From NCBI GenBank assembly GCA_015501055.1, contig JADNYV010000087.1:62001-126000 (forward strand): 64,000 nucleotides of DNA, in the 5' to 3' direction. The position numbers and the translations under genes are program-made. Of this stretch, positions 10,311-23,036 are shown piece after piece. The notes under the pieces were generated by a model that saw nothing but the letters and a program-made list of their open reading frames with translations, did not search any database and was not told the origin of the DNA. The stretch is from Mucidula mucida (lineage: Eukaryota; Basidiomycota; Agaricomycetes; Agaricales; Physalacriaceae). The first letter of the stretch is position 1, and each line of letters opens with the position of its first letter.

Positions 10311-12256
10311 TTAATATTCTTCATACTCCGTCTTGACTCGTTTAACGATACCATCGCGTGTAGTAGACTCGTGTCCTCGTTTCCGTTCGTTTCCTGGCCT
10401 ACTCGAGTCGTGTTGGTGAAAGCTGTCTACTACGGCCAGAGGTATAGATGGATACACCGACGCAAGGAGTACACTCACCAGTGGCGCTGCGGCGCGGATC
10501 GCGGCTAGGGGAATACCGTGTCCTAGGTTCTTGCTTGATGGGGCGGGCGTCTGGTGCTGTGTAATCACTTTCTTTGACTTTTTTCCGAAGGGAAGGAACT
10601 CACCGTAATGGTGGCGTGGACGTCGCATGTTGGAGGGTCCTGACAGTGTGGGTGGGAGCATACCAGAGATCAGAGGCTCTGATTTTACTGCGTCGCGAAT
10701 CAATCGAAACAAGCTTATTCAGGTGGGCTTTTTTCTTACCGTAGTGGCGAGGACTGTGACTTGGAGGAGGCAGCAGCGAGTCCCGGGGCTCTTGTTTGAC
10801 GGAAGGCTGGCGTTCACTGGCTAGCTCATGCTCTTGTGTTTGTGAGTCTTGGTTTAGACAGAGACGAATAGAACGCGGAACTCACGAGATGGTGGTATAG
10901 AATCAAGGGAAGGTTCTTCTTTGATTGACGGTTTGTGGTCCTCCTCTTCAGTCTTACCGAAAGACATGGGAGGCACGGTTTCCTCTAAGGTATATGAGTA
11001 CTCAGGTCAATTTGAATGAACGGTGCCACGCTCGCCTCTTGGTTCCCGTTTCACGATTCCTAGGTGTGCGCGCTCCTGCGGTTCCTCCTTGGGAGGGTGC
11101 ATGGCTACCTCTCGTTCAGCCTCCTCCAGGGCGCGCTGGTAGTACTCTGTGTGTGTGCAAATACGTTGGAAGAGAATGTGTACAATGATGTAGTACAACT
11201 GACCTGCAGAGCCCGCCTCCGGGCTGTTGTCTCTATCAAAATGAGATTCGAGTTCTTCTGCGGTTTCAAGTTTTGAGAAAACGAAAAAGGAATCGAGGAA
11301 ACACTTACTTGCATAAATAGCGGCAGAGGGAGGCGGGAGCTCAACATCTATCGCACGAAGTCAAATTATCAACTTTGCGGTATTGTAAAGAATTCAGAAG
11401 TTACCCATGGGCTCTGGCTTGACGCGAACTTTATGTATGCGACCCTTGAGCGTGAGTGAGTATAAAGTAGAAAAGACTGTACTGTACCTGTCTGTACCCT
11501 CGAACTAAACACATCATGATCTGGCGCGCGCGAGCCGACGCGTGCGCGGTTCTCAAGCGGCGTTTCGTAGGGCTGCCATCGAGAGGTCGGGGCTGGAGGA
11601 GATGCTGTCTGTTCACTTTCAGCTGGTGCAAGCGTAGTAGCCACTTCGTCCAGTTGACTCTGTCTGTCGTCGTCCTCAGGCTCCTGGGGTTCACGATCAA
11701 GTTGTTGTTGTTGATGATCGGGCGGAGGAGGTTCATTTGCTTCGCGTCGCGGGTTCGGCTTGGCGAATCGCACATTCGGGTTAAACGCGCATTCACGCGG
11801 GCGCGGCAGCTCCAGCTTCTGCGGGGCCGCGATCGAGTACGATCCACGCGAACATCCTAAATAATCAAAACTCCACTCTTACACGCAGAAAGGAACCCCC
11901 CACGCACGCTGGATCTCATCCGGACATCCATACTTCTTATAATCGTACTCAAAAACCTGGCTATAATGCGCCTGCCCCGTCCGCGGATTGCGCAGCGTGT
12001 GCTCGCCAAGAAGCCGCGCCGCGACGTCGTCCGTCATCTGCCCGGGGAGCTCAACAACTACGGAGCTCATCTTGCTCAGGTAGTATATGCTGAGCGCCTT
12101 CTTGTTCGTCAGCCACTCGAGCCAGTTGCCCAGGTTGTCGTGGAAGCGCGCATCAGAGGGCCCGGCACCAATAGGCAGTGGATTGGCGACAACGATATAA
12201 TGCGAAGTGCGAGGCGGTTTGTATTCCTTCAGCTTGGTCTTCCTTGCCTTCCCCAT
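10311..12256 (-). CDS. Unknown protein with seven [V/I]KxE (SUMO-consensus) motifs on short phase-1 exons
   Basis: Eleven exons join in phase to 471 residues: 11908..12256, 11498..11856, 11405..11444, 11309..11347, 11204..11257, 11030..11146, 10886..10984, 10740..10820, 10604..10687, 10479..10556, 10311..10426. Exon 1 encodes a conserved-looking domain (HYIVVANPLPIGAGPSDARF, WLEWLTNKKALSIYYLSKMS, YSQVFEYDYKKYGCPDEIQ). Exon 2 is Pro/Gln/Glu-rich. From exon 3 on, VKPEP, VKREP, IKEEP, VKQEP, VKSEP, IKQEP and VKTE each fall in a different exon. Exons 4-10 are all multiples of three and start and end in phase 1. [V/I]KxE is the established SUMO-attachment consensus; a SUMO-scaffold role is inference. 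I do not recognise the family. A diverged partial paralogue lies at 22862 and 33114. Confidence 0.75.
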
Positions 12257-12815
12257 ATTTACAAGTATAAGTAGTGTGGGGGGTAGTGAGGGAGCGAAGC
12301 AGAAGGGTTACTGTGTTTGATGCTATTTGCAAGCGACTTTTGATGGAACGTGCTATTGCTTCTTGATGTTAGTGCCTCATGAACAAGCTCTGATTATGTC
12401 TGGATTATGTAGTACAAGAAGAATCCAGTCTGAAAACCTATTCTATTGATCCATGCTAAATAGGCCTGCTTTGAACACTCTGATTTTCTCAAGGTATACA
12501 GTTACAGTTACAGCTGTAAACTTGATGGTGCTCTACAGACTACAAGTCTGGTTTTGAACAGATACAGTACAGTGATGGACTAGCATCAGGTGCCATATAC
12601 ATACACCCATATGCCGGGTGGCATAGATGATGGACACATCAATGGATGAAGTCGAACATTGGAAGTTTGGAACTGATGGCAGAAACAGGCACACATGGCT
12701 GTGTTGCAGGGTACAACTACTTGGCTCAGAACAAGCTCTGATGAGTATACTTGAAGAGGGGAGGAACACAGTGGGAATCCAAACATCTATTTTATTATTC
12801 CTTAGGTTTAATCCT
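12257..12815. other. Unique left flank of the tandem array
   Basis: No gene was recognised. Two features link it to the array. A 23-base string at 12473..12495 recurs inside each unit (at 13371 and 23636, for example). The 14-base string GAACAAGCTCTGAT occurs twice here, near 12378 and 12728. The promoter of the [V/I]KxE gene must lie at the left end. Confidence 0.4.
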
Positions 12816-13522
12816 TGGATTACACAAGGCTGATATCCCCCACGCCTTTGGCAAAAAACTCTCACTCAACGGTGTTTCTACCTAGTCCGCTGGGTTGCAA
12901 AGAAACATCAATGTTCATTACCCCTTGGGTTGTAAAACGTTCAGGTGAGTTTTTATCCTTGCCTTCACGCTCACGGAAGTGCAGCTTGCCTTTGGCGACA
13001 TAGCTCACAGTTGTGCAACTCTTTCTTGCTCTTTCTTTTCTCTCCCGTTTCTGTATCGCTTCCAAGTTTCGCGGACATTTTCTCTTCTGTGGCACAACCA
13101 GGTTCACTTTCCCACGCTTGGCGAGTACCTAAGACTGTGCGGGACGTTTGAGTTCCCGCAGTTCTTATGGTCACTCATCAGGTTAGTCGAAGCTTGCTGC
13201 CTATTCCTCGCATAGCTCAGCTAGTAATTTATCGTCGCCCGCCACTAGTTATATTTGTACCACTCCCATAGGACTCTCAATCATACACGCAGCCCCCGTT
13301 TTCGGACGCTGGTCGGCTAATTTACTATCCTCGTCTGACTCCTCAGATTAGATAATATTATCCAACCTGTGAACACTCTGATTTTCTCAAGCTGAAAGCC
13401 CTGGTTCCCCAACATAACCAATAGACCACACTGGCTCACCAAGAGCACACAGCTTCTTGTCCGGACATGCCAATGAATTATCGAATCCACCTAGAATGCA
13501 TATAAATAAGATATGTACCGCA

Positions 13523-15561
13523 TCAATCACTGTCGCTGCTGCTATCATCGTCGTTCTGATCATCATCAGTTCCACTCTCATCATCACTCTCCTCCTCCTC
13601 CTCGCCAAGCGTTCTCTTCACTTTACCGCCCTTCATCATCGCCATCTGGCCCGCCAGTGTATCCTCCTCCGGATCACTGATATCGTCCTCCGCCTCGTCC
13701 CGCGCTACTGGCTCCTCCACTTTGAGAGTGATTGGGAGCCAGGATTCGGCGCCGATGAACGAGTCAGACACAACGTACACGCGCCAGTTGTTCGTACCCA
13801 GCGTAGGCGGAGCTTGGAACTGGATCTTGTATGAGCGGTAAGGCCGCGATGAAGGTAGGTCAGAGATGGATGGGACATCAGAGATCTTCATGGGAGGAAT
13901 GGCGAGGCGGGAGGATTTCGGATCGGCGAGGACGATCCACCATGATGGTTTGCGGTTCTGGAATTTGCACATAAGTGACGACTCCCTACAAAAGAATCAC
14001 ACCGTACCGAAGGCCAATAAGGCGCATGCACGTAGGAGGGGGTCACATCCGAAAAGTCTTCTTCTGTATCTTTCCGACTGTTGAGGAATTGGTAGTCCTT
14101 GCGGTCATTCGCTTTGACATCTAGTGGGTCAAGCTCCTCGACTTTAACCGCTACTGCGTCTGAGAGCGGTGATACGAGGCGCAGTTTTACGACCAAGAAG
14201 ACTATGGCTGATGGGGTGACTTGTTTTTCGTCGATGACTGCAAAGGGGTGCGTCAGAACGAAGAATACACTGCATAGTAAATTTACCTCTGAAAGACGCA
14301 TCGTAAATATCGACGTTGCCCCACTTCTCTGCGGCCTTCCTGATATCAGCCGCTCGTACATCGGATTCTTCGGTGAGCTTGCTGATAATTTGACTAACAT
14401 CACCCACTCGAGGAACTTCTGCAGGCTTGACGTCGGGAAGCTGGGCGAGCGGGCTCTGGGTCGGTAGGAGAGCCTGGATGATGTATGCGTGCAGTCTCAT
14501 GACGGACATCGTAGGCACAAACCATTTGCGGGAGGTAGCGATAGTAAGAAGGGCATTAAGGAGTGTAGGAGTATGCAGAAGGACGCGACGTTGTTCTAGA
14601 AAGTGTGTTAATGAGGTATGGAAAATCATGCTGTGAGTATACCTTTCTTCAAAGCAGGGCTCTCTACCTTGAAACGCAACAGGTGGACGAGAAGGAGCGT
14701 CAATGCGCGTCTTTTACCTTCGTCATCGTCACCAGCCAGTTCCATAACGGTCTCTGCCCATTTAGCCTCAGGCAACGTCGCAATCTCCTTTTGCAAACGC
14801 GCGAGTTCAGCCGCATCTTTGTTCGCGGGCGTGCATTCAAACTTGTACGCCTTGGCCAAAATACCCATAGCATCGACAATTTCCGAAGACTCTGTCATGG
14901 ATTTGAAGAAAGCCGCAGCGGAATGTGCGCTGATTCCATCTTTGGTTCGTTGACGAGAGCCAAACCACCAGCGACCGACGAGCATGGGCAAACCGCCTCC
15001 GAATAGCAGACCGTAAACTCCAAGAACCCAAATGTTGTTTTTGCCTTCAATGATCCAAATAGGGAGAGCAATGCCCATGGACATCTGCTGGCGACCATCC
15101 GGGTCGCCCCACTCTTCCCAGTTACGGCGAATAGTCTCATCGGTGAGCCTATACTGTATCAGCACAAGTTGTCACTGAAACGTGTCGATACGTACGATTT
15201 GTACGCCTTGGTGATGTCGACAAACTTGTTCTGAATGTCTTCAATGGTCTGCTCCGCCGTCGCGCGGACCTTGTCAGGGTGATACAGCTTGGACAGTTTC
15301 TTGAAGTGCGACTTGATGTCCTTTTCAGACATGCCTACTGAGATGCCAGGATCTCGAAGGGGTCGTATACTTTGCTGTCGTTGGTGGCATTCGCAACGCG
15401 GTGGACGAGGAAGAAGAACAGAGACCAGCCCAGTGCGATTACTAGATGTCTACACGCCATTTCAGTACACGCTGCCTGTCGCGGAGATCACGTACTTTTT
15501 GGTGAACTGGGTTCCCTCCATCTTGGCGGCCTGCGTGCGCGACTGTATACATGGCCCGCAT
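13523..15561 (-). pseudogene. SEC63: SEC63 copy 1, 5'-truncated with J-domain frameshift
   Basis: The exons correspond to the intact copy at 34047..36264: 13523..13957, 14008..14237, 14287..14595, 14643..15148, 15196..15449 and a broken piece 15496..15561. Homology to the intact gene stops at 15561, inside exon 2, so exon 1 (start codon and first membrane segment) is missing. Near 15347 one C is missing relative to the other copies, shifting the frame in the J-domain at the LGIS segment. Exons 4 to 7, which encode the Sec63/Brl region and acidic tail, remain open and keep their splice sites, with only a few substitutions (a Lys for Asn in SRxWFVP, for example). This suggests recent loss. A shortened product from an internal start cannot be excluded. 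Confidence 0.88.
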
Positions 15562-18500
15562 CGAGCGGTACGATTGCAGACGGTGTGTTCAATGGCGCGT
15601 GGTACTCTGTCCTCTCCTCGAGGCGTGTCGTGCTGTCATCTTCGTGGGAGACGTATACGCGAGAGTGTGCGGGGTGATGCCTTGGGCTTCGCGGGAGCGT
15701 GACGTCTTCGTGGGATTCGGACTGAACGCTTTGTGGCTGTGCTGCCTGAGCGTGTTCAGACTCCTCAACTTCGAGTCGACTGCATACTCAACGACGACTT
15801 GTGTGGCTTAACGAAATGCATTCTAGTAGTACAACCTGTGTATTAGATGGTGTACGACTACACTGGGTACAGCCAATCTCCCTAAATACAATATTCTCAA
15901 TTCGACGTAGGGTGGGGGGTACGAAAAGAGCACTTTTCACGAACGCAAGTCCACAAAATCATACATCGCACGGACGTGACGGGTCCGGCCAAAAGGGCCC
16001 CATGAACCAAAAAGAAGCCCGAGCCGGACTTCTTCTGGCTCGCACCGGTTGATAAGACCCGTGGCCTCATAGAGGACTTTACCCGAACGTCAAAGACGGC
16101 GTACCACTATGTGGAACGTCTGACACATCCCCTTTCTGTCCCCAAGAGCCCCGCGGCCATGCCATTTCTCGTAGAGCAGGAAGGTTAGCTCAAGGGTTCC
16201 GGGGAGTATGCCATTTAGAGAACAAGACTCTGAGGTCGTTGCACTGTTCAGAGGGCTTATATACCTCTTGAGAGTAATTTCGCTGACTGGATCACTGACG
16301 TACACACGGTCTTGGCACTCCGTTGCGCCACACTTCTTCGTGTCTGTTCAACTTCTCCGCTGTGCCGTTCTGTAGCGGTGACTTGTAGCTCTCAATACAT
16401 ATACCCAATGTCCTTCTTCGCTTCCTCAAGACTCAACTCAACGCTCAAAGAAATCTTAGCCTCCGTCATTGCAATATTGGAAGCCCAGCCTTGTGTGCCT
16501 TGCTATTCACCTTTGCTCGCAGAATAGCAAGGTCATTTTCACACTTTGCTGGTATCGGTCAACTCGGAAATTCAAGGACAGTCTCACAAATACACCGGAG
16601 CATAGAATTCAATATGGCTTGTGGCAGAAAAGTGACTTGATTGCACCGGGCAGGGTCGGCCCTGAAACGTAAAAGTTGCCGTGTTTGGCTACATAGTACA
16701 GGCAATGAATTCCGTCCTAAGCCCTCCCACCGTCATGTCCCTCCTTTCCCCCTCTTGTTCAGCCATGGTAAACTTCCCTTGCCTTTCGTACTGTTGCGGT
16801 GCTGAAACCCCACCTAGTCGATGCTCTGCATTCCTTGCCTCCCGACAATGTCGTCGTTTCTGAAGCCGTAGCAACATGAAGCATAAACGGACACGTCCAG
16901 ATCCGTGTGCAGAATTCAGGAGACACATCTGGTAAGTCAATCCGTCGCTTTTGGCCAGTCCCAGCTATGGTACATGGTACTAGCAAAACAACAGTCGCTC
17001 AATGCCTCCAGATCCGGGTTTGAATTTTCTGGGGTCTCCGGTGAGTTGTCGTCGCCCAGTTCACCCGTTGATATTTATAAGTACCCTTACAGGAGTAGCG
17101 GGGCGAGAGGTGCGTTGAGTCGCTCAATTCGTGCAGATCCGCTCTCGGATTTCGTGGGCAACCTGAGGCGTACCGGCAAGTTAATTCCGAGGCGTCTTGG
17201 TCTGCATGCTGAAGGCTCTGTCGTTCCAGGACGTGATGAGGACTAAGCAGTTCGTCAATTCTTCCAGATCCGGTCTTGGAGTTGCAACAGGCAGAAGGAG
17301 AGAAATTTGTCCAGAACAGACGTCGAAAGGGATATACGAGACAGCGTCAAGGGCAACAAGGTGCGTCGTTGAAATTTCCTTTCAAAACCAATATGGCTTA
17401 GACGTTGGGTGCAGCATACGGGCCTCAAGGCACAAGAAAGTCGACTCAGTAATGACGACAAACACCAACGAGTACTGCCTCCGAGGGTCAATCCAGGTCA
17501 ACATGATGGGAGGAACGGAAGGAATAGAGCAGGTCGATCCACACGTGACAGCCAAGGTTCGTCTTCACAATGTTTGAAACCGAGTCCGCTTAGGAGCGAC
17601 GCGTTATCTCTTCTCAAAATATGTCTATCCCCGGATTTCGACTTCTTGACTCGCGACTGCACAACTGGGATGAACTTACGGCGGCGGATTTGAACTTTGC
17701 CAACCAGCATTGATCTGCTTGCCGCAGAGGCTTGGAGTTTGGTGAAATCTCTAGCTCGTATGAAGATTTGTGTCTTATGTATTTGTTAAGGAACTTCTGG
17801 CGACGAGTGTTTTCCTCGGGTGAAAGTGACGTCCAATTTCCACGCCCTCACGGTCTAAAGCTGGACGACGACAACAATGGTGGCGGCTTCATGCCCCTTT
17901 AATAAGATTACCTCAACGCTGATGGCACCAGCTTCTGGAATCGACGAGACGCAATTGTGCTATTCGGGTAGGGTCTGCTCTGGTCTGCTATCCTCGCCGG
18001 ACCACTGTTTTCTCCAGGATAAAGGTATGTTTGCTCCTCATTTCCACTCACATTTCTGACCCTTTGTACATCAAATTGGCTTATTGGCTTGATTTTGTGT
18101 GTAGATCTGATGATCTCCAGTTTGCCAGGGATTTTCTTTCGCGGCGGGACGAGGAGGCGGCTGCACCGCCTCCTTCAAAGCCCCCACTCAACGATGGACT
18201 TTTGAGATGAATAGACAAAAGTCTACGGCGTGTGATGGCCTGCCGGCCAGGCTTTTTTACATGAAAACGGTGAGAATTCTAGCTTCATTTTGAGCGTGCT
18301 TCTGACATGAAATTCTTCATGGTTTAGGGCCTTGATATCATTGAATTTGGTATGCCCTCGGCTTAGATTTGACTGTCTTTGAACCTGATGATGCGCTAGG
18401 AATCAAGTCACTGCTTTTAGGCCACTTCGCGCCTGCCACAGCGTCCATCTGACTAGACTCCGCCATACGTGTGTCGAGACCGATATCTCGATTTCTGGCA

Positions 18501-21500
18501 ACCGGAATAGAGGACGCAACTGCCATCTGTTCTCCTGCCCGGCGCGGCTGCTCATTGGCTCGCTGGATATCCCATCCGCATGGACTTACCTCCACCACTT
18601 GACTCACTCTCGGGTAAAGTGCGCCGCTGCTGCAGATCTGGATCTTTTTACTTTCGGCTTTATGGCCAGATTTGAAACTATGACGGGAACCTCATTTCGG
18701 GGATGTGCATTTACTTGCTTGAATTCTCAAGCTGACAGCTCGTGATTGGTCTAGTATATTGGCAGCAGTGACCAGCGGCTGAACGCCGCTGCGCCCGCAT
18801 TCGCGGGCTTCTCACTGGCTGCGAGAGAAACCGGAACGTGGAATGGTTGCGCCACAGCCAAGTCGGCGCCCGTACAACCTGGACCGCAATGATATAGACG
18901 TCAGCGACTGCACGAATTGCTTCATAACGCTGTCGTTAGCGACTTCAGTACGTACTGAACTCTGGATCCGCAATGGTCAATATTGGCATGGGAAGGTTCG
19001 TACCTTCCACGATCATTGTTCGGACTTGGCTCTTTGTATTTTGCAGCGATGGAGACGGTCTCATAGTTGCTACCGCGCCGCCCCGCTCCTGTATAATTTG
19101 GAGTATTTCTGAAGCGGTTTCTGGAGCCGGCTTGGGAGTGAAAACACGGCGTAGGGACCGCCTACATAGAATTTGAACCGTAGATACATCTATCTGTAGA
19201 ATACGCCATAATTGACCTTGATTCGTCGAAATTTCCCTTGCGAATGTAAGAAATGTGAAGCATGTACCATTCGGGGGTGTTACTTAGACTTGAATACAAA
19301 ATGCTCATCATAAAATAGACACTCATGAAGACAGTACAGATGCTTAAGACAATGTAGAAAGTATAGTAGAGTATACTACTTGAACGTGGGGAACACCCAG
19401 AGTCGGAGAAATTCACGTACTTACCGTTATACCATATGTGAACTGTAGGAACGAGTAAGTAGACTTGAAATACCAAATGACTGCTTCTCAAAAACTTTCT
19501 TCCAGGGGAGCCCAGAAACCAGTGCGATCGATATTCAACACCCTGAAGATGATGTCTGTATACTCGCTAGGATGATATCCCGTGTACGACATGGGATAGT
19601 TGCTCCGCACATCCAGCGGGTATACCAAGCAGCATCAACGTTCTGGACGTCCATTCGTCCCGGAGTTGACGGGAAAATGTCGCCTTGAATGTAATAGATC
19701 GACTCCAGAACACCCCAAGTGATCGGGTAAACTTGCACTTGCACCACGACCACCCCGATCTCGACATGCTTACACCTGGGCGTTTTCTTCCTACTGCACT
19801 CCCTCGCACCTCTGGCGCACCTGAATTTACCTCAAAATTGCTCTGTGGCTTATGTAAGCTGAATTCCGAGCGTCCTTTGATACATGGACGCGCTTCTACG
19901 CCCGCATTTCGCGTCAACCGCTCAGCGAGGCGTTGTGGACCCTGGTTATCGATGACACGAGGATCTCTTGAACCCTATGACGCGTCTGGGGTCTTTTCTA
20001 TCTTATCTCTCAAATTCTCGGATGCGGGGAAATGACGCGGGTGGTCGTTCTCCTCCTCCATCCCTCCGACACTTTCGCACGTATCACTTTTCCCGGCAAA
20101 GTCGGCCCAATCTAGCAGCACTAGGACTTATATCTACCTAGTGTAGTCTTCCTTGTGGTCTCACATTGGCTATAAATCACCATTACACGCCAATAAGCCT
20201 GAATTCAATCTGGCACTCTGAAGGTTCGTGCCTTTTCCATCGCTCAGTCGCTTCAACTTCGGTCTGGCCTATGATATTCCATCAGGACATATACGGCGAC
20301 TACTTTCCGTGCTCAATAACGCAACGCGACGCGTCCGCCGCCACGAAATACCAATATGTAAGTTTCCAGTTCCCCGTCTACAGGCTGTTCTATTACTCAC
20401 GTCAGACGATCAGGGTTCTCTTCTTGAAACGATCGAAGCAATTTGGAGAGTGGATCCTTTGCGTGAGCGAAAGGAATGCAGAATCAGTGTATTATGGCAG
20501 TCGGACTGGGTTTCATTGACCTACGTGCAACGGGATCAGACATTCTTGTCGACTCTAGCTTGAACATTTATTTGTGAGTTATCTTCTCTGCTGATCAACT
20601 GTCAGGGCGCTCACTTTGCGTAGGAAACTGAAATGAGTCCGGGTGGCGGCACAATAATTGGCTTGGAACTTCCAAGGTTTGCGGCTCAGCGGGTATTCTC
20701 GATCACGGTCTTGAATATCCGAATCTATTTGCGTCTTACGGAGCCCGGACTACTAGAGAATGGTATATAAGGCGATGGAAATCCTTCCAAGTTTATCATC
20801 ACCCACTTTATTACTTCCTTCTCACTTTCGACCTACTTTGTCCAGCGTCTATACTTATGTCCTCTCTCATTGCTGCTAGCAGTGCTCTAAACCTCGCCCC
20901 CGACGCGCTCTTCATCACCATCCCGACGCGCTCAAAAAGGTGACGTCGATCGTGACAGGTGGGTTTCTTCCCACCACCATCAGACCGCCTTATTGACTCG
21001 TTCTCTTCCGCTAGCCACCTCTATTCGACGCCGTCTCTGACACTCTTGGTACGGTACTCCTCCGTTCTTCTCGTTGACGCGTTCGTTGACAATGTTTTCA
21101 GAATTCCTCACCACAAGTGTCCTCGACGTCGAGACTTGGCGCGACTTGGAGGTCAATGGCTTGTCATACGAAAGTATCTCTGGTGCGTCCTTTCTGCGCT
21201 TAGTGTCTTCACTACTCACCTCCACAATAGTCTTCGACATTATTCTCGACTCGGATTTTGGCCAGTCTTCGGGCGTTGACATCACGGGCTGCTGGTACGT
21301 TATCCTTACGCCTCGTTCTGTCCGACAACTCACATTGCAGTAGATGCCGACGTCGTTCGAATACACGCTCAACTCAATAGAGACTTGGACTGGAATCTCG
21401 CGCTTACCGCCAATCTCGTTTTCTATATCTATTCAACTCATTCTATCACAGCACGGCTCGACCGCCTCTGAATACCTCGTCGGACAAGGCGCCGCCTTGC

Positions 21501-22861
21501 AGTGAACGTCTCCCGGAACTGTGTGCGTCCCAGGAAGAGGTCCTTCCTTGAGGTATGTCACACTCGCTCGCGCCTTTCTTTCATTTGACTTAGTACTACA
21601 GGCGCCGATGCTCGAGACGCCGTGTATACTCATTCCAAGACCCAATATCCTGTCGTCCCATCTTCGTATCCTTATCCAATGATATTAGCGTACCCTTACG
21701 GCTGCCTTGTTCAAGTCGGTAGGCCTTCATGTCTCTTGTTGAAAGACTACTGACAATGTCGTCGTGTTCACTAGTGAATGAAACGTCCTGCTCGCACCGT
21801 TGGACAGAATCATTTGGCTACGTGCCGGTGAAGGAACAGTTTGGCTTCGTGCCGACTGATTCAGACGGCGGGTCTCAACTTACACGGTCCTACCCGACAT
21901 CCGTCGCCATGTCTGAATGGCGTCGACGGCGTTTCCATTGGTGAGCTTGTTCATCCCCATCTACTGATCTACACGTTCAATACTGACTGTGTAGACTATA
22001 CCTGGACTCTGCACCTGTCTCGCCACTGTAGAACACCAGCTTGTTGTTCCACTGAAGCCCAGGGCCTCGTCGACTGTTGACAATACTGTACATGGTCTTG
22101 TACAAACCTCGCGTTGATGTCTGGCGCCCACATTACACGGTCACTAAGGATCTCGTTCTTGTTAGGTTCCCGCTCTCTCTCGTCTCTAGGCCGCCTGTAC
22201 TCTGCGAGTTCCGTGCCTCTCCAGGTGTTGGTTTCGCATTTCCTTGTCTTGTTTGTTTCGGTAAATAACTATTGTTATCAACAGATGTCGATGCCAGGTT
22301 TTGTTTCGCGCCGGAACGGTCGAGCTAGGCTGCTGTCTCAAAGCCGTCAAGCACTAGACCTTTGGATACGGTCGAGGTTACGGATAGTGCCGGGAATTTC
22401 TCGTCCGTGCGGGCTTGCACTCGAATACGGCTGTTAGTAGTAGTAAGCTTATATTCACCTCCTTTTCTTGCCTGTCCTGACCCATCGCCGCAGTGGCTTA
22501 TTTACATTTAGCAGTCTCTCTACTTGTGTCAATGGTAGGCACAAACAACATGCTTGTTGACAATTTCATGCCCTTGCTGAGATGCGCACACCAAAGGTAA
22601 AGGAAGGCGGTCAGGGTTAACTTACTCGCAGATCCGAGTTGTGTCGAGGTACCTCACGTTGAAGAACACGGACGGACTCGGCCTTGACTATCATAAACAC
22701 CTCCACCCTCTGTGCCAAGTTTGGTCGTTGTCCGGCCTCCGAGTTCCTCACCATTCAAGGTGCGCGTCAGGAAGGAAACTGGTATCTGTAGAGACCGCGC
22801 ATATCTACATACAAGAAGGAAGTCTCGCGTCGTGAACACGAGAAGACGCGTCGCGCGCAAG
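15562..22861. other. Unit 1 segment without a recognised gene (7.3 kb)
   Basis: This sequence, which replaces the SEC63 5' end, shows no protein family I can name on either strand. Short frames with good GT...AG signals occur near 16980-17300, 17600-17900 and 21090-21720, but no join stays open for long, so they look like decayed genes or chance. Motifs of the form CTCAAT...CAGATCCG recur near 17000, 17130 and 17250. No transposase, reverse transcriptase, long terminal repeat or inverted repeat was found. Confidence 0.4.
20764..20943 (+). other. TATA-like box with a 28-codon frame, unit 1
   Basis: TATATAA at 20764..20770 lies 87 bases before an ATG at 20857. That ATG opens a 28-codon frame beginning MSSLIAASSALNLAPDALF and stopping at 20943. 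The spacing and the pyrimidine-rich leader are promoter-like. The frame is preserved in unit 2. It could be the first exon of a decayed or unrecognised gene; no function is proposed. Confidence 0.25.
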
Positions 22862-23036
22862 CTATGAAAATAAACCGCTTCTCTCCGGCAGCTTGTGTAG
22901 TGAGTACGATCCCCGCAAAGATCCTAAATCGTGGACATAGTTAAACTTCAACTCTACACGTTATGTGTATACTCACGCTGGATCTCATCGGGACACCCAT
23001 ACTTCTTATAATCGTAATCAAAAACCTGGCTATATG
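22862..23036 (-). pseudogene. Fragment of a diverged paralogue of the [V/I]KxE gene, unit 1
   Basis: On the minus strand the sequence reads YSQVFDYDYKKYGCPDEIQ, then a good intron (GTGAGT...TTTAG), then RSLRGSYSLHKLPE and a stop at 22862. This parallels exon 1 end, intron 1 and exon 2 start of the gene at 10311..12256 (YSQVFEYDYKKYGCPDEIQ, RCSRGSYSI), with clear nucleotide divergence. The fragment is cut at 23036 by the junction with the next unit, so most of exon 1 and all later exons are absent. It is a remnant of an old paralogue carried along in the array, not a recent copy of the neighbour. Confidence 0.8.

Larger units (their letters stand above)
12816..23036. repeat. Tandem array unit 1 (10.22 kb)
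   Basis: Head-to-tail repeat of roughly 99 percent identity to unit 2, judged by eye over many blocks. It starts at TGGATTACACAAGGCTGATA. It carries a 5'-truncated SEC63 copy and a 7.4-kb segment without a recognised gene. Compared with units 2 and 3 it lacks a 35-base tandem duplication near its start, where the others repeat GCAGCTTGCCTTTGGC. Private substitutions and indels mark it as an older or independently drifting copy. Confidence 0.93.

Noticed and set aside
19162..20563. Frames of 70-140 codons in the array (hydrophobic minus-strand frame at 19162, plus-strand frame at 20228), possibly membrane or F-box-like genes
   Set aside because: Indels between the two copies of the unit are not multiples of three in these frames, and no family resemblance held up on inspection.
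21092..21471. Possible three-exon gene (MFSEFLTTSVLDVETWRD, VFDIILDSDFG, ADVVRIHAQLNRDLDWN)
   Set aside because: The splice signals are good, but the phases do not agree between the second and third pieces, so it was left as a possible decayed gene inside the unrecognised segment.
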